DNA of 64,000 nucleotides from DATCLS01 sp035296625 (GTDB lineage Bacteria > Actinomycetota > Acidimicrobiia > Acidimicrobiales > VFJN01), in NCBI GenBank assembly GCA_035296625.1, contig DATHAO010000023.1, positions 62,001-126,000 of the forward strand, written 5' to 3'. Position numbers and translations under genes: made by a program. Below the pieces are notes generated by a model. It ran no database searches and had not been told where the DNA came from. It saw nothing but the letters and a program-made list of their open reading frames with translations. Position 1 is the stretch's first letter, and every line of letters starts with the position of its first letter. Positions 24,645 through 33,234 of the stretch are shown here, piece by piece.

Positions 24645-26675
24645 TCAGCTGGCGGAGCGCCGCCCGCCGTCGCCGGCCGCGTGCGTCACGCCCCCCGCCC
24701 TCGGCCTCGGTCTTGCCTTGCCCCCGCCCTCGGTCTCGGCCCCGCCGCCGCCTTCGGTCTCGCTGCCGGGCCCGCTGTCCTGTTCGCCGCCGGCCTCGCC
24801 GGGTCGGAGCACGTCCATGAGCAGGATCACACCGATCAGCGCCCCGGACAGGCGGCGCAGCGGCGCCAGCCGGATGCGGCACCGCACGGCACGGCCTCGG
24901 CGGTTGACGGCGTCCAGCACCTCCTCGCCGTCGGTGACCTCACCGGCCAGGCAGGCCCGGATCGGCTGGCGTAGCCGCTCGACCGGCAGCCCGATGTCGA
25001 GGTTCATCAGGTGGGCCCCCTGCACCTCGTCGTTGCGGAGGCCCCACAGCTCCTCGGCGTGCTTGTTCCAGACCCGGATCGTCATGGCGGGGTCGAGCAC
25101 GACCACCGCCGACTGCAGGCCGCTGAGGATCGCCTCGAGGAACGCATTCGCGTCGTCGAGCTCGTCGGTCCGCTTGCGCAGCTCGTCGTTGATGGACGTG
25201 AGCTGCTCGTTGGTCGACTGGAGCTCCTCGTTCATCGTCTCGAGCTCCTCGTTGGTCGACTGGAGCTCCTCGTTGGTGGTCTCGAGCTCCTCGTTGGTCG
25301 ACTGGAGCTCCTCGTTGGTGGTCTCGAGCTCCTCGACGGCCGATTGCAGCTCCTCGTAGGCGGTCTCGAGCTCGTTGCGCGACCGGTCGAGCTCCTCCTG
25401 CAGCAGCCGGTGCCGGGTGACATCCGTGAACGAGGCGCTCACACCCGCCTGCGCCCCCGTCGGCTCGACGAGCGGGGCGATGTCGACGTCGAACAGGCGC
25501 CGCTCACCCGCCACGGTCCACTCGACCTCGCGGACGCTGACGGGCCGGCGCTCGGCGTTCGCCTGCTCGATCTTCGAGCGCACCTCGAGGGGCCGGTAGG
25601 AGACCTCGAGGTCCTGCAGGGGCCGCCCGATGTCGGGCGGGCCGAGGCCGAACAGCGCACGGGCGCTGCGGTTGGCGGCCGCCAGCCGCCCCTCGCCGTC
25701 GATCAGGAGTTGGGCGACTGCACCAACCTCGAACCCGACGTCGCGAATGCTCATCGTGGAGGAGTCTCTCAGGCCTCGGCCCCCGGCACGAGCGCCGACA
25801 GCCGAGCGCCCGGTCCGGCGCTGCTCCGGCCCGGGAGCCGGCACGAAAACCCGCCGCTTGAGGTCGAACGGCGTGAACAGCTTGGTGCGGCTCGCCAGGG
25901 CCTCGGACCGCCCGACGACGAGGTAGCCGCCGTCGCGGATGGCGAAGCGCAAGTTCTCGAGGACCCGTGTCTGCGTGGGGGCCGTTAGGTACATCAGCGT
26001 GTTACGACAGGCGAGGATGTCGATGCGCGAGATCGGCGGATCCTGCACGAGGTCGTGGTGTCCGAAGATCACCTTCCGGCGGAGCCATGGGCGCACCGTG
26101 GCGTGGTCGTCCTCGACGGTGAAGTAGTGCTCCCGCAACTCGTCGGGAAGGGTCTTGCTCACGGCGGGGAGCGGGTAGCGGGCGGCGCGGCCCGCCGCCA
26201 GGGCGGCGTCGTCGACATCGGTCGCGTAGATCTTGACCCGGGCGCCGAACTGCTCCTCCCCGAGCGCCTCGCACAGCAGCATGGCGAGGGTGAACGCCTC
26301 TTCGCCCGTGGCGCAGCCAGCCGACCACGCCCGGATGGGCCCGTCGTGGGCCTTGTGGCCGATTACGTCGGGCAGCACCCGCTCGGCGAGGGCGTTCCAC
26401 GTGTCGGGGTCGCGCCGGAACGACGTGACGTTGATGAGCAGCGTGTCGAGCAGCAGCCCCAGCTCGTCGGGATCGGCCGCGACATGGTGCCGGTAGGCGG
26501 CGAGGCCGTCGAGGCGGAGCGCAGCGACGCGTCGGTGTACCCGGCGGGTGAGGCTCGTCCGCTTGTAGCCCCGCAGGTCGAAGCCCCGGAGCCGGTACAC
26601 ATCCTCGAGGAGCGCCTCGAAGACGGCGTCCTCGTCGGGCGCAGGGTCGGGTGCCGCGCCGCTCGCGGCGGTCAT
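24645..26675 (-). CDS. CheR-type methyltransferase / PAS sensor protein
   Basis: The product has 676 residues. Residues 10-270 are a CheR methyltransferase with N-terminal helical domain, SAM site SAGCATGEEAF and DILACRNTLMYL. A first PAS domain follows (near 330-430). Then comes a coiled coil of about 75 residues made of heptads alternating ETTNEELQ and STNEELE, then a second PAS domain (FLEAILSGLQSAVVVLDPA) and an acidic Gly-rich tail. The layout matches the large CheB/CheR-PAS sensors, but CheB and any kinase domain are absent. ATG 26675 overlaps the previous stop (ATGA). No chemotaxis genes are near. It probably acts as a signal-responsive partner of the anti-sigma-type kinase in its operon. 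Confidence 0.88.
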   Translation of the reverse strand: MTAASGAAPDPAPDEDAVFEALLEDVYRLRGFDLRGYKRTSLTRRVHRRVAALRLDGLAAYRHHVAADPDELGLLLDTLLINVTSFRRDPDTWNALAERVLPDVIGHKAHDGPIRAWSAGCATGEEAFTLAMLLCEALGEEQFGARVKIYATDVDDAALAAGRAARYPLPAVSKTLPDELREHYFTVEDDHATVRPWLRRKVIFGHHDLVQDPPISRIDILACRNTLMYLTAPTQTRVLENLRFAIRDGGYLVVGRSEALASRTKLFTPFDLKRRVFVPAPGPEQRRTGRSAVGARAGGRGLRDSSTMSIRDVGFEVGAVAQLLIDGEGRLAAANRSARALFGLGPPDIGRPLQDLEVSYRPLEVRSKIEQANAERRPVSVREVEWTVAGERRLFDVDIAPLVEPTGAQAGVSASFTDVTRHRLLQEELDRSRNELETAYEELQSAVEELETTNEELQSTNEELETTNEELQSTNEELETMNEELQSTNEQLTSINDELRKRTDELDDANAFLEAILSGLQSAVVVLDPAMTIRVWNKHAEELWGLRNDEVQGAHLMNLDIGLPVERLRQPIRACLAGEVTDGEEVLDAVNRRGRAVRCRIRLAPLRRLSGALIGVILLMDVLRPGEAGGEQDSGPGSETEGGGGAETEGGGKARPRPRAGGVTHAAGDGGRRSAS

Positions 26676-27163
26676 CCCGGCGACGAGGTCGGCGACCACC
26701 GCACGTGCCGCACGCTGCCGCAGGCCCGCATCAGCGTGAGCGCCACCGCGACGGGCGGCCCGGCGAGGCTCGCGAGCACCACGACGGGATCGGCGTCCAG
26801 GGCGTCGGCGCCGTCCTCGGAGTCGAGCGTCCACCTGTCGCCCAGCGTCACGACGATGCGGGCCCGTTCAAGGAGCTCCGGGTCGCCCGATAGGTCGCCG
26901 GCCCGCCAGTGGGCGGCGACCACCCGGCCGTCGATGACGCCCTCGAGCACGACCTCGCCCGTCGCGGCCTGGCGTGCGGCCCGCCGTTGGCGGTCGTCGG
27001 CCGACGCCAGCCGTCGGCGGCCGGCCTCGATGCGCACGGTCCGGTTGGCCTCTCCCAACCGGGCTGCGTGCTGGCGCAGGGCGTCCGAGCGGGATGCGGC
27101 CTCGGCCACGCGCGACACGAGCCGGCGGCGCGCCTCGATGGCCGAGACGGGGGGGAAGGTCAC
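26672..27163 (-). CDS. Orphan protein between an anti-sigma-type kinase and a CheR/PAS sensor
   Basis: The product has 163 residues and I recognise no domain. The N-terminal half is a long charged helix (ARRRLVSRVAEAASRSDALRQH, continuing with Arg/Ala). The C-terminal half alternates beta-like segments (GEVVLEGVIDGRVVAAHW, RIVVTLGDRWTLDS). GTG 27163 overlaps the kinase stop (GTGA) and the stop overlaps the CheR/PAS start (ATGA), so the three products are made together. It may be an adaptor or a divergent STAS/anti-anti-sigma-like partner. That is inference from position only. Confidence 0.7.
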   Translation of the reverse strand: MTFPPVSAIEARRRLVSRVAEAASRSDALRQHAARLGEANRTVRIEAGRRRLASADDRQRRAARQAATGEVVLEGVIDGRVVAAHWRAGDLSGDPELLERARIVVTLGDRWTLDSEDGADALDADPVVVLASLAGPPVAVALTLMRACGSVRHVRWSPTSSPG

Positions 27164-27546
27164 GGCCGCTCCTCGTCGCACGAGAACCAGACCGTGCGAT
27201 GGTCACCGGGCCCCTCGTCCACGCCCCAATGGCTCGCCACCCGCTCCACCATCTGGAGGCCCCGGCCACCGATCTCGTCGGGCTCGGGGTGCATCACGGC
27301 GGGTTGGGTCTCGCCGCCGGCGTCGATGACGTCGACGCGCACCGAGTCGCCCGACCCCTCGACGACCAGCTCGAACGCCCGGCCGACGTGAACGACCGCG
27401 TTCGACACCAGTTCGCTGGTGAGCAGCAGCACCGGGGGGATCGCACCCGTGTAGCGGTCGTGACGGAGCGCATCCGAGACGAACGCGCGCGCGAGCCCGA
27501 CGCTCTCGACGGTGGCGGGCAGATGGGTGCGATGCTCGATGATCAA
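27160..27546 (-). CDS. RsbW-like anti-sigma factor / serine kinase (HATPase fold)
   Basis: The product has 128 residues, the usual size for stand-alone GHKL anti-sigma kinases. The N box is SELVSNAVVHV (Glu, Asn), G1 is VDVIDAGG and G2 is GGRGLQMVERVA. Such proteins bind a sigma factor and phosphorylate an anti-anti-sigma STAS protein. Neither partner is encoded nearby. The start is TTG 27546 with GGGAGGGG 6 nt upstream. It is first in a three-gene operon with an orphan protein and a CheR/PAS sensor, suggesting a signalling module. Confidence 0.85.
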   Translation of the reverse strand: MIIEHRTHLPATVESVGLARAFVSDALRHDRYTGAIPPVLLLTSELVSNAVVHVGRAFELVVEGSGDSVRVDVIDAGGETQPAVMHPEPDEIGGRGLQMVERVASHWGVDEGPGDHRTVWFSCDEERP

Positions 27547-27586
27547 AGGCTACCCCTCCCGGGGGCGCCGAACCCGTGGTACCTGG

Positions 27587-28435
27587 TCAGGCGGCTGGTG
27601 CGGTCACCGGGTCGCCCAGGGCCACCGTCCCTGCGACTGCGACCTCCGCGTACGCGCCCAGGTGGTTGTCGTGCGCCCGGGCCATCGTCCGGTAGACGTC
27701 GACGTTGCGGGCCAGCGCCGGCCGGCCACCGAGCGCCGGCTGGGCGCGCAGCGGCATGGCGCAGCGCACCGTCCGCATGCGCACCTCCAGCGTCGCCGCG
27801 CCGACCGCCAGGCGGCCGCCGACCCAGGCGTCCTCGGGATGGCCGATCGCGGCGCCCGTGTCGACCAGGACGTTGGGCCGGAAGCGGCGCGGCGCCCAGT
27901 CGCCGTTCGCGTTCGCGACGGCCATGGTGGCCAGCGAGCCGGTCGTGAGCACGTGGACGCCGGCCATATCGACGAACGAGTCCGGCGGCATGTCGATCTC
28001 CACGAGCTCGGCGTCGTCGTCCGGCGGGTCGAACGTCATCTGGAACGAGCCGGCGGCGCCCTCGGCCTCCGCGCGGGCCGGGTCCGCCGGGCGCAGGCCC
28101 ACGTCCCGGCCGAGCCAGGCGGACAGCGTCCGGTCGCAGGCCACGCCGTCGTCGCTGGACAGCGCCGTGCCGTCGGGCAGCGTGATCGCCACCGCACCGG
28201 TCCCTTCCCCGGAGGACGACGCCACGGCGTGCAGGAGGGCGGGCACCGTCTTGGCCGACAGCACGTGACCCGTCCTCCGGTCGACGATGCCCCATGCCCG
28301 ATCGCCAACGACCCCCGACCGGTCGGGGCCGGCGGTCAGGACGAGGCGGTCGACCGGCTCGCCCTGCAGGGACTTCACGGGGTAGCGCCACAGCTCGGCG
28401 ACGGTCCCCGCCGGGACGCTCGTCGGTTCGCTCAC
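27587..28435 (-). CDS. MOSC-domain protein with N-terminal beta-barrel domain
   Basis: The product has 282 residues. It opens with the MOSC_N signature ELWRYPVKSLQGE. The MOSC domain follows, with FRPNVLVD and the conserved Cys in TVRCAMP, which in this superfamily binds sulfur or molybdenum cofactor. mARC-type proteins of this kind reduce N-hydroxylated compounds, but the substrate here is unknown. GTG 28435 is preceded by CACGAT at six nt, the local leaderless pattern. ATG 28453 is a possible longer start. It follows the signalling operon in the same direction after a 40-bp gap. Confidence 0.88.
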   Translation of the reverse strand: MSEPTSVPAGTVAELWRYPVKSLQGEPVDRLVLTAGPDRSGVVGDRAWGIVDRRTGHVLSAKTVPALLHAVASSSGEGTGAVAITLPDGTALSSDDGVACDRTLSAWLGRDVGLRPADPARAEAEGAAGSFQMTFDPPDDDAELVEIDMPPDSFVDMAGVHVLTTGSLATMAVANANGDWAPRRFRPNVLVDTGAAIGHPEDAWVGGRLAVGAATLEVRMRTVRCAMPLRAQPALGGRPALARNVDVYRTMARAHDNHLGAYAEVAVAGTVALGDPVTAPAA

Positions 28436-28662
28436 GGCGCCATCGTGGCCCATGGACGACGCCCGCGTCCGGTCGGAAGCGTGATCCTCGCTGCCTGGTG
28501 GGCAGCCGGATGACGCGCCGCGGGGAGGGAGAGACCCATCGCGGGTGCCGGGCTGCCGTGGTCCCGTCGCCGCCCGCGAGACCACCACCATGTTCCCCAG
28601 GCCCGCGATCAGCGGATCAAGAGCATCTGCCAGGTGACCCGGCGCAGGCCGTCGGCTAGAAC

Positions 28663-28677
28663 CTGACGGTATGTCAG
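28663..28677 (+). promoter_or_regulatory. CTGAC-N5-GTCAG palindrome covering the crotonase start codon
   Basis: CTGACGGTATGTCAG contains ATG 28671. GAACCT or TAGAAC just upstream fits a -10, so transcript start, start codon and operator coincide. The same CTGACGG-N3-GTCA pattern occurs at 32000-32014 and 56759-56773. Confidence 0.6.
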
Positions 28678-29480
28678 ATCCCGCGGTGCTCGTGGAGCGT
28701 GACGGCCATGTCGTGACCGTCACGCTCAACCGTCCCCACAAGAAGAACGCCTTCGACGCCGAGGTCCTGTGCCGCCTCTGCGACGCCTGGGACCTGATCG
28801 ACGGGGACGACGACGTCCGCGTTGCGATCCTCACCGGGGCGGGCGGCGACTTCTCGGCCGGCGCCGACCTCGACCGCCTGGTCGGCGCCCTGCTGTCGGG
28901 TCAGCCGGCCGAGAACGAGTACGAAGAGCGCATCCGCACCGACGTCTCCCTCATCTACAAAGGGTTCCTCAAGGAATACCGGCTGGCCACGCCGATCGTG
29001 GCCGCGGTCGAGGGTGCCTGCTACGCCGGGGGCACCGAGATCCTCCAGGCGCTCGACCTTCGGGTGGCGGCCGAGGGCGCTCGCATCGCCATCAGCGAGG
29101 TGCAGCGGGGCCTGTTCCCGATGGGCGGCTCGACCGTGCGGCTGCCCCGCCAGATCCCCTGGACGGTGGCCATGGAGCTGCTGCTCGTGGGCGACCCGAT
29201 CTCGGGGCGCCGGGCGCACGAGATCGGCCTGGTCGGCCACGTCGTCCCGGACGGCACGGCGCTGGCACGGGCGCGCGCGCTGGCCGACCGCATCGCCCGC
29301 AACGGGCCGCTGGCGGTCCGCAACGTCAAGGCGGCCGTGCTCGCCGCCGACACGGTGCCCGAGGGCGAGGCCTGGGCCCGCGAGGTCGAGCTCGGCATGG
29401 AGGTCATGGCGTCGAAGGACGCCAGGGAGGGCCCCCGGGCGTTCCTCGAGAAGCGCGCGCCGGACTACACGGGCAGCTGA
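28671..29480 (+). CDS. Enoyl-CoA hydratase/isomerase (crotonase) family protein
   Basis: The product has 269 residues. The CoA/oxyanion-hole motif is GGDFSAGADLD near residue 60. The second region is EGACYAGGTEILQA, with a Glu at the first catalytic position, and SEVQRGLFPMGG supplies a second Glu, so hydratase chemistry is plausible. It would act on a 2-enoyl-CoA in fatty-acid or side-chain beta-oxidation. The start codon lies inside the palindrome at 28663-28677. The 3' end overlaps that of the convergent MpaB-type gene by 16 bp. Confidence 0.92.
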   Translation: MSDPAVLVERDGHVVTVTLNRPHKKNAFDAEVLCRLCDAWDLIDGDDDVRVAILTGAGGDFSAGADLDRLVGALLSGQPAENEYEERIRTDVSLIYKGFLKEYRLATPIVAAVEGACYAGGTEILQALDLRVAAEGARIAISEVQRGLFPMGGSTVRLPRQIPWTVAMELLLVGDPISGRRAHEIGLVGHVVPDGTALARARALADRIARNGPLAVRNVKAAVLAADTVPEGEAWAREVELGMEVMASKDAREGPRAFLEKRAPDYTGS

Positions 29481-30403
29481 GGCTCGGCGGCGCACCGGCG
29501 CCGCGCCTCGACCAGCGGTTCCGGCGTGCCGCCGGCGAAGCGCAACGTGTTCATGATCAGGTGCGTCGCCGGGCGGACCATGGCCCAGTCGACGACCGTG
29601 GGCTGGCGCAGGGCCAGCATCTCGCGGGCCCAGCCCGGCAGGATGCCGATCGCCGCCTGGATCAGCGCCTGGTGGGAGAGCGCGACCATGGGGTTCGTGG
29701 CCGAGCGGATCGGCGTGGTGATGAACGCCACGGCGTCGCGGGCCTGCTCGCCGTAGTCGAGGTCGTCGCGCACCCGGCGGAAGTAGGCCCGCACCGCCAC
29801 ACGGCTTCGCGGCACGTAGGTGGCGCCCAGCTTCTCGGCCACGATCGCCATCTCGTGGAAGTATCGGTCCGCCGCCTCGCCCCGCACCGGGAACGGCACG
29901 AAGCGCTGATGGGCGGCGAGGAACATCGCCACCTCGGTGGTGTGCACGTAGGTCAGCAGATCGGGATCGCTCGCGTCGTACGGCGTGCCGTCGGGAGTCG
30001 TGCCCCTCACCTTTCCGTGCACGGCCCGCACGATCCGCACGAGCCGCTCCGCGGCCTCGGAGGACCCGTACGTGGTGCCGATCACGAACGACCCGGTGCG
30101 GGCCAGGCGGCCGAGCGGGTCCTCGCGGTAGTTGGAGTGGTCGGCCACTCCGGCCATGGTCGGCGGGTGCAGGGCCTGGAGCAGCAGGGCCGCGATGCCG
30201 CCCACCATCATCGAGGGGTCGGCGTGCACCCTCCAGGTGACGCTGCCGGGACCGAACCACCCGGGATCCCCGGGCGGCTCGGTGTACTGCTCTCCGGGCA
30301 GCCCGGGCGACGACGTGCCCATCGACCGGCCGAGGTTCGCGCGCAGCTGGCTCTGCACCAGATTCAGCACGGGCAGCGATCCCAGCGACGTGAGCGACAG
30401 CAT
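29465..30403 (-). CDS. MpaB/DUF2236-family oxygenase
   Basis: The product has 312 residues. It shows the DUF2236 pattern: GPGSVTWRVHADPSMMVGG, LLLQALHPPTMAGVADHSNY, TTYGSSEAAERLV and YVHTTEVAMFLAAHQRF. The His residues of LHPP, ADHS and VHTT are those expected to hold a haem or di-iron centre in this family, which includes latex-clearing and MpaB oxygenases. The substrate is probably an isoprenoid or lipid. ATG 30403 has AAGGAG 6 nt upstream. The gene is divergent from a TetR gene across an 81-90 bp region holding a perfect palindrome, so that TetR probably controls it. Confidence 0.87.
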   Translation of the reverse strand: MLSLTSLGSLPVLNLVQSQLRANLGRSMGTSSPGLPGEQYTEPPGDPGWFGPGSVTWRVHADPSMMVGGIAALLLQALHPPTMAGVADHSNYREDPLGRLARTGSFVIGTTYGSSEAAERLVRIVRAVHGKVRGTTPDGTPYDASDPDLLTYVHTTEVAMFLAAHQRFVPFPVRGEAADRYFHEMAIVAEKLGATYVPRSRVAVRAYFRRVRDDLDYGEQARDAVAFITTPIRSATNPMVALSHQALIQAAIGILPGWAREMLALRQPTVVDWAMVRPATHLIMNTLRFAGGTPEPLVEARRRCAAEPQLPV

Positions 30404-30447
30404 GTGCGTCTCCTTCCCGGTCGGCGGTCCCACCGCGCGGACGTCCT

Positions 30448-30463
30448 CTTGACACCTGTCAAG
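30448..30463. promoter_or_regulatory. Perfect 16-bp palindrome between divergent oxygenase and TetR genes
   Basis: CTTGACACCTGTCAAG is a full inverted repeat (CTTGACA-cc-TGTCAAG) in the shared promoter region, 18 bp upstream of the TACGGT -10 of the TetR gene. It is the likely binding site of that TetR protein. Confidence 0.65.
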
Positions 30464-30493
30464 CGAGCGTAGCGGCAAGCTACGGTGACCGGC

Positions 30494-31096
30494 GTGGTGA
30501 CGTCCGTGGTCAGCGATGCGACGCTGCTCGAGCGGGCACTCGAGGCCTTCGCCGACGGGGGGTACGAGGGCACGTCGGTGCGCGAGCTCTGCCGGCAGCT
30601 GGGCGTCAGCCACAACCTGGTGCACGAGCGGTTCGGCTCGAAGGACCGGCTCTGGTACGCGGCGATCGACCGCGGGTTCCAGCGCCTGGCGGCCGACCTG
30701 GCGGCGGCGGCCCTCGTCGTCGACGGCGACGAGATCGACCGCCTGCGAGCCATCCTCGTCCGCTACGTCGAGGTCACGGCCGAGCGGCCGGCGCTCATCC
30801 GCGTCATCAACGCCGAGGCAGCACGCCCCAGCGGCCGCCTCGACCACGTCTACGACCAGTACATCCGCCCCGCCCACGACGTGGCCGACGCCGTGCTCCG
30901 CGGCCTCGAGCGGGCGGGACGGGCCCGGCCCATCTCGCCCGCCGCGCTGCACTTCCTCGTCGGCCACGGCGCCGGTGGCGTTGTGAGCCTGCCGGCGCTG
31001 GCAGGCCTGTTCCCCGGCGAACACGGCTCGCTCACCGACCAGGCTCGTGAGGCGGTCGACGTGGTGCTGCGCGGCATCCTCACCGATCCGGCGTGA
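30494..31096 (+). CDS. TetR-family regulator
   Basis: The product has 200 residues. The helix-turn-helix is VRELCRQLGVSHNLVHERFGSK near residues 29-50, followed by a helical domain with LIRVINAEAARP and FLVGHGAGGVVSLP. GTG 30494 is preferred over GTG 30485 because TACGGT (30481-30486) lies seven nt upstream, giving a leaderless start. It is divergent from the MpaB-type oxygenase and probably binds the palindrome at 30448-30463. Its 3' end overlaps the convergent SDR gene by 17 bp. Confidence 0.87.
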   Translation: MVTSVVSDATLLERALEAFADGGYEGTSVRELCRQLGVSHNLVHERFGSKDRLWYAAIDRGFQRLAADLAAAALVVDGDEIDRLRAILVRYVEVTAERPALIRVINAEAARPSGRLDHVYDQYIRPAHDVADAVLRGLERAGRARPISPAALHFLVGHGAGGVVSLPALAGLFPGEHGSLTDQAREAVDVVLRGILTDPA

Positions 31097-32014
31097 CGCC
31101 CCGCAGGCCCTCGGCGCCGAACACGGGCTCCAGCAGAGCCGACAGGTCGGGACCGCGGCGGAGGGTGTGGCCGCCGTCGACCCCGAGGCACTGCCCGGTG
31201 ATCCACCCGGCCTCCGGGCCGAGCAGGAAGCGGACGGCCGCCGCCACGTCCTCGACGTCGCCGATGCGGCCGAGCGGGGTCTGGGACAGGTAGTCGTCGA
31301 GCGTCGGGCCGGGGGCGGTGAGCGCCTCGACCAGGTCCGTGCGGGTCAGCCCGGGCCGGACCGTATTGACCCGGATGCCGCTCGCTCCCAGCTCGTCGGC
31401 GGCTACCCGGCAGAGGTGGTCGAGCGCCGCCTTCGCCGGCCCGTACGCCCCGAACCACCGGTGGGTGACCGCCGAGGCGATCGACGAGATGGCGACGATC
31501 GCGCCGCCGCCCTGCGCCGCCATGACCGGGGGGCCGCCTTGATGGTCAGCATGGCGCCGGTGACGTTCAGGTCGAGCGTCCGCCGCCAGGCGCCGGCGTC
31601 GGTCTGGGTGAGCGGCCCGATCGTCTCGGACCCCCCGGCGGACACCACCACGGCGTCGAGCCGATCGTCGCCGTCGCGGCCAGCGCGGTCGCCGCGCGCG
31701 CCGCCCGCGCCGTCGCCTCGATCGTCGGCGCTCACGTCGGGACCCGGCCCGAAGCCGGTGGCGGCGGCCACGGCCGCCCGCACCTGCTCCTCGTCGGTCA
31801 CGTCGGTGGGCACGGCCTGTACGTCGGCCCCGGGGGCGGCCACGGCCCGCACGGCCTCGGCGGCCGCCGCCAGCCGCTCGGCCGAGCGGCCGCAGAGGGT
31901 CACCGAGGCGCCGTCGGCGGCCAGGCGGCGGGCACAGCCCAGCCCGATGCCGCTGCCGCCGCCGGTCACGAGGGCCGTCCAGCCAGCCAGCGAGGGTTTC
32001 TGACGGTCTGTCAC
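31080..32014 (-). pseudogene. Short-chain dehydrogenase/reductase, frameshifted
   Basis: Two frames together make a full SDR. Codons from GTG 32014 give ALVTGGGSGIGLG (cofactor loop) through LNVTGAMLTIKAA. A second frame (31080-31523) gives IVAISSIASAV, the catalytic YGPAKAAL and GGHTLRR at the end. They join at a run of six G at 31528-31533; one more base would restore a single frame. Either the gene is dead or the run is miscounted. Between the third and fourth strands is an Asp/Gly/Arg-rich insert of about 30 residues that SDRs normally lack. The start codon lies within the palindrome at 32000-32014. Confidence 0.8.
32000..32014. promoter_or_regulatory. CTGACGG-N3-GTCA palindrome at the divergent SDR/orphan-gene promoter
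   Basis: CTGACGGTCTGTCAC contains the SDR start codon on the minus strand and lies 33 bp upstream of ATG 32048 on the plus strand. It matches the sites at 28663 and 56759. Confidence 0.6.
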
Positions 32015-32047
32015 ATGCCGTGTCTAGCGTCTACGGTCGGTGGCCGC

Positions 32048-33115
32048 ATGCTGTCTCCGCTCGACGACTATCCCATCCACCAGGTTGCCGAGCCCGTTCG
32101 CCGCGTGGGGACCAGCGACCGGAACTTCTACGACCGCTACTACGTCAACTGCTTCCCGACCGACGGGGAGCTTTTCCTCGTCATCGGCATGGGCCAGTAC
32201 CCCAACCTCGGGGTGGCCGACGCCTTCGCGGTCGTCGTCCACGACGGCGTGCACCGCGTGGTGCGCGCCTCCCGGTCGCTCGGCGTCGACCGCATGGACA
32301 CGACCGTGGGCCCGTTCACCATCGACGTGGTCGAGGGCCTCCAGACGCTGCGCTTCGCGCTCGACGACGCCGAGAGCGACACCGGCGAGGGCACCTCGTT
32401 GGCGTTCGACCTCACGTGGGAGGGCGCCCAGCGGCCCATCGAGGAGCCCCGCCACACCGACCGCGACGCCGTGGGACGGGTGTTCATCGACGCCTGCCGC
32501 CTCGCCCAGATGGGGTCCTGGACCGGCTCGCTGCGGGTCGGCGATCGCCGGTGGGACGTCACGCCCGACCGGTGGCTGGGGTCCCGCGACCGGTCATGGG
32601 GCATCCGCCCGTCCGGCGAGCCCGAGCCGCCGGGCATCACGGCCACGCTGCCCTTCGCCGGGTTCCGCTGGCTGTACGCCCCGATCCGCCTCGAGGACCA
32701 GTCGGTCTTCCTCATCTGCCAGGAGCGCAACGACGGCTCGCGCGTCCTGGAGGAGGCCGTCCGGGTGTGGCGCACGCCGACCGGCGAGGGGGTCGAGCAC
32801 CTGGGACGCCCGGAGTACGACCTGACGTGGGACGCCGACCAGCGCTTCGTCACCCACGCCACGCTGTCGGCCGGCAAGCTCCGCATCGAGGCCACGCCCC
32901 TGCTGCCGATCCACCTGGGTGTGGGCACCGGTTACGGCTTCGACGCCGAGTGGCGCAGCGGCCAGTGGCACGCCGACCTCCTCGTGCAGGAGCGTCGCTG
33001 GGACCTCCACACCCCCGAGGGCCGGGCCACCATGTGGGGCATCGTGGACTCGGCCTGCCGCTACGAGGTCGACGGCCAGGTCGGCCACGGCCTCTTCGAG
33101 TACATGTTCCTGTAG
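32048..33115 (+). CDS. Conserved-looking hypothetical protein, lipocalin/CrtC-like
   Basis: The product has 355 residues with no signal peptide or membrane span. It is rich in Trp, Arg and Asp in alternating beta-type patterns (FLVIGMGQYPNLGVADAFAVV, RSWGIRPSGEPEP, GFRWLYAPIRLEDQSVFLICQ). The style recalls the AttH/CrtC hydroxyneurosporene-synthase-like beta-barrel group seen beside actinobacterial lipid genes, but I cannot confirm the family. ATG 32048 is chosen over 32015 because TACGGT (32032-32037) lies upstream and the protein-like sequence begins there. It shares an operator with the divergent, broken SDR. Confidence 0.7.
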   Translation: MLSPLDDYPIHQVAEPVRRVGTSDRNFYDRYYVNCFPTDGELFLVIGMGQYPNLGVADAFAVVVHDGVHRVVRASRSLGVDRMDTTVGPFTIDVVEGLQTLRFALDDAESDTGEGTSLAFDLTWEGAQRPIEEPRHTDRDAVGRVFIDACRLAQMGSWTGSLRVGDRRWDVTPDRWLGSRDRSWGIRPSGEPEPPGITATLPFAGFRWLYAPIRLEDQSVFLICQERNDGSRVLEEAVRVWRTPTGEGVEHLGRPEYDLTWDADQRFVTHATLSAGKLRIEATPLLPIHLGVGTGYGFDAEWRSGQWHADLLVQERRWDLHTPEGRATMWGIVDSACRYEVDGQVGHGLFEYMFL

Positions 33116-33234
33116 CCCCGCAGGGGCCGGTCAGGTCTGCGATGCGGCGGCCCGTCGCCCCGGCGCAACCGGTCGGCGACCGGCGTCATCGCGTCGCCTC
33201 GGCCGTCGCCGGCGCCGACGGCGTGCAGGCACAC

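Noticed and set aside
29465..31024. MpaB-type protein extended upstream to 31024
   Set aside because: The extension is antisense to the TetR gene and shadow-like; AAGGAG before ATG 30403 fixes the start.
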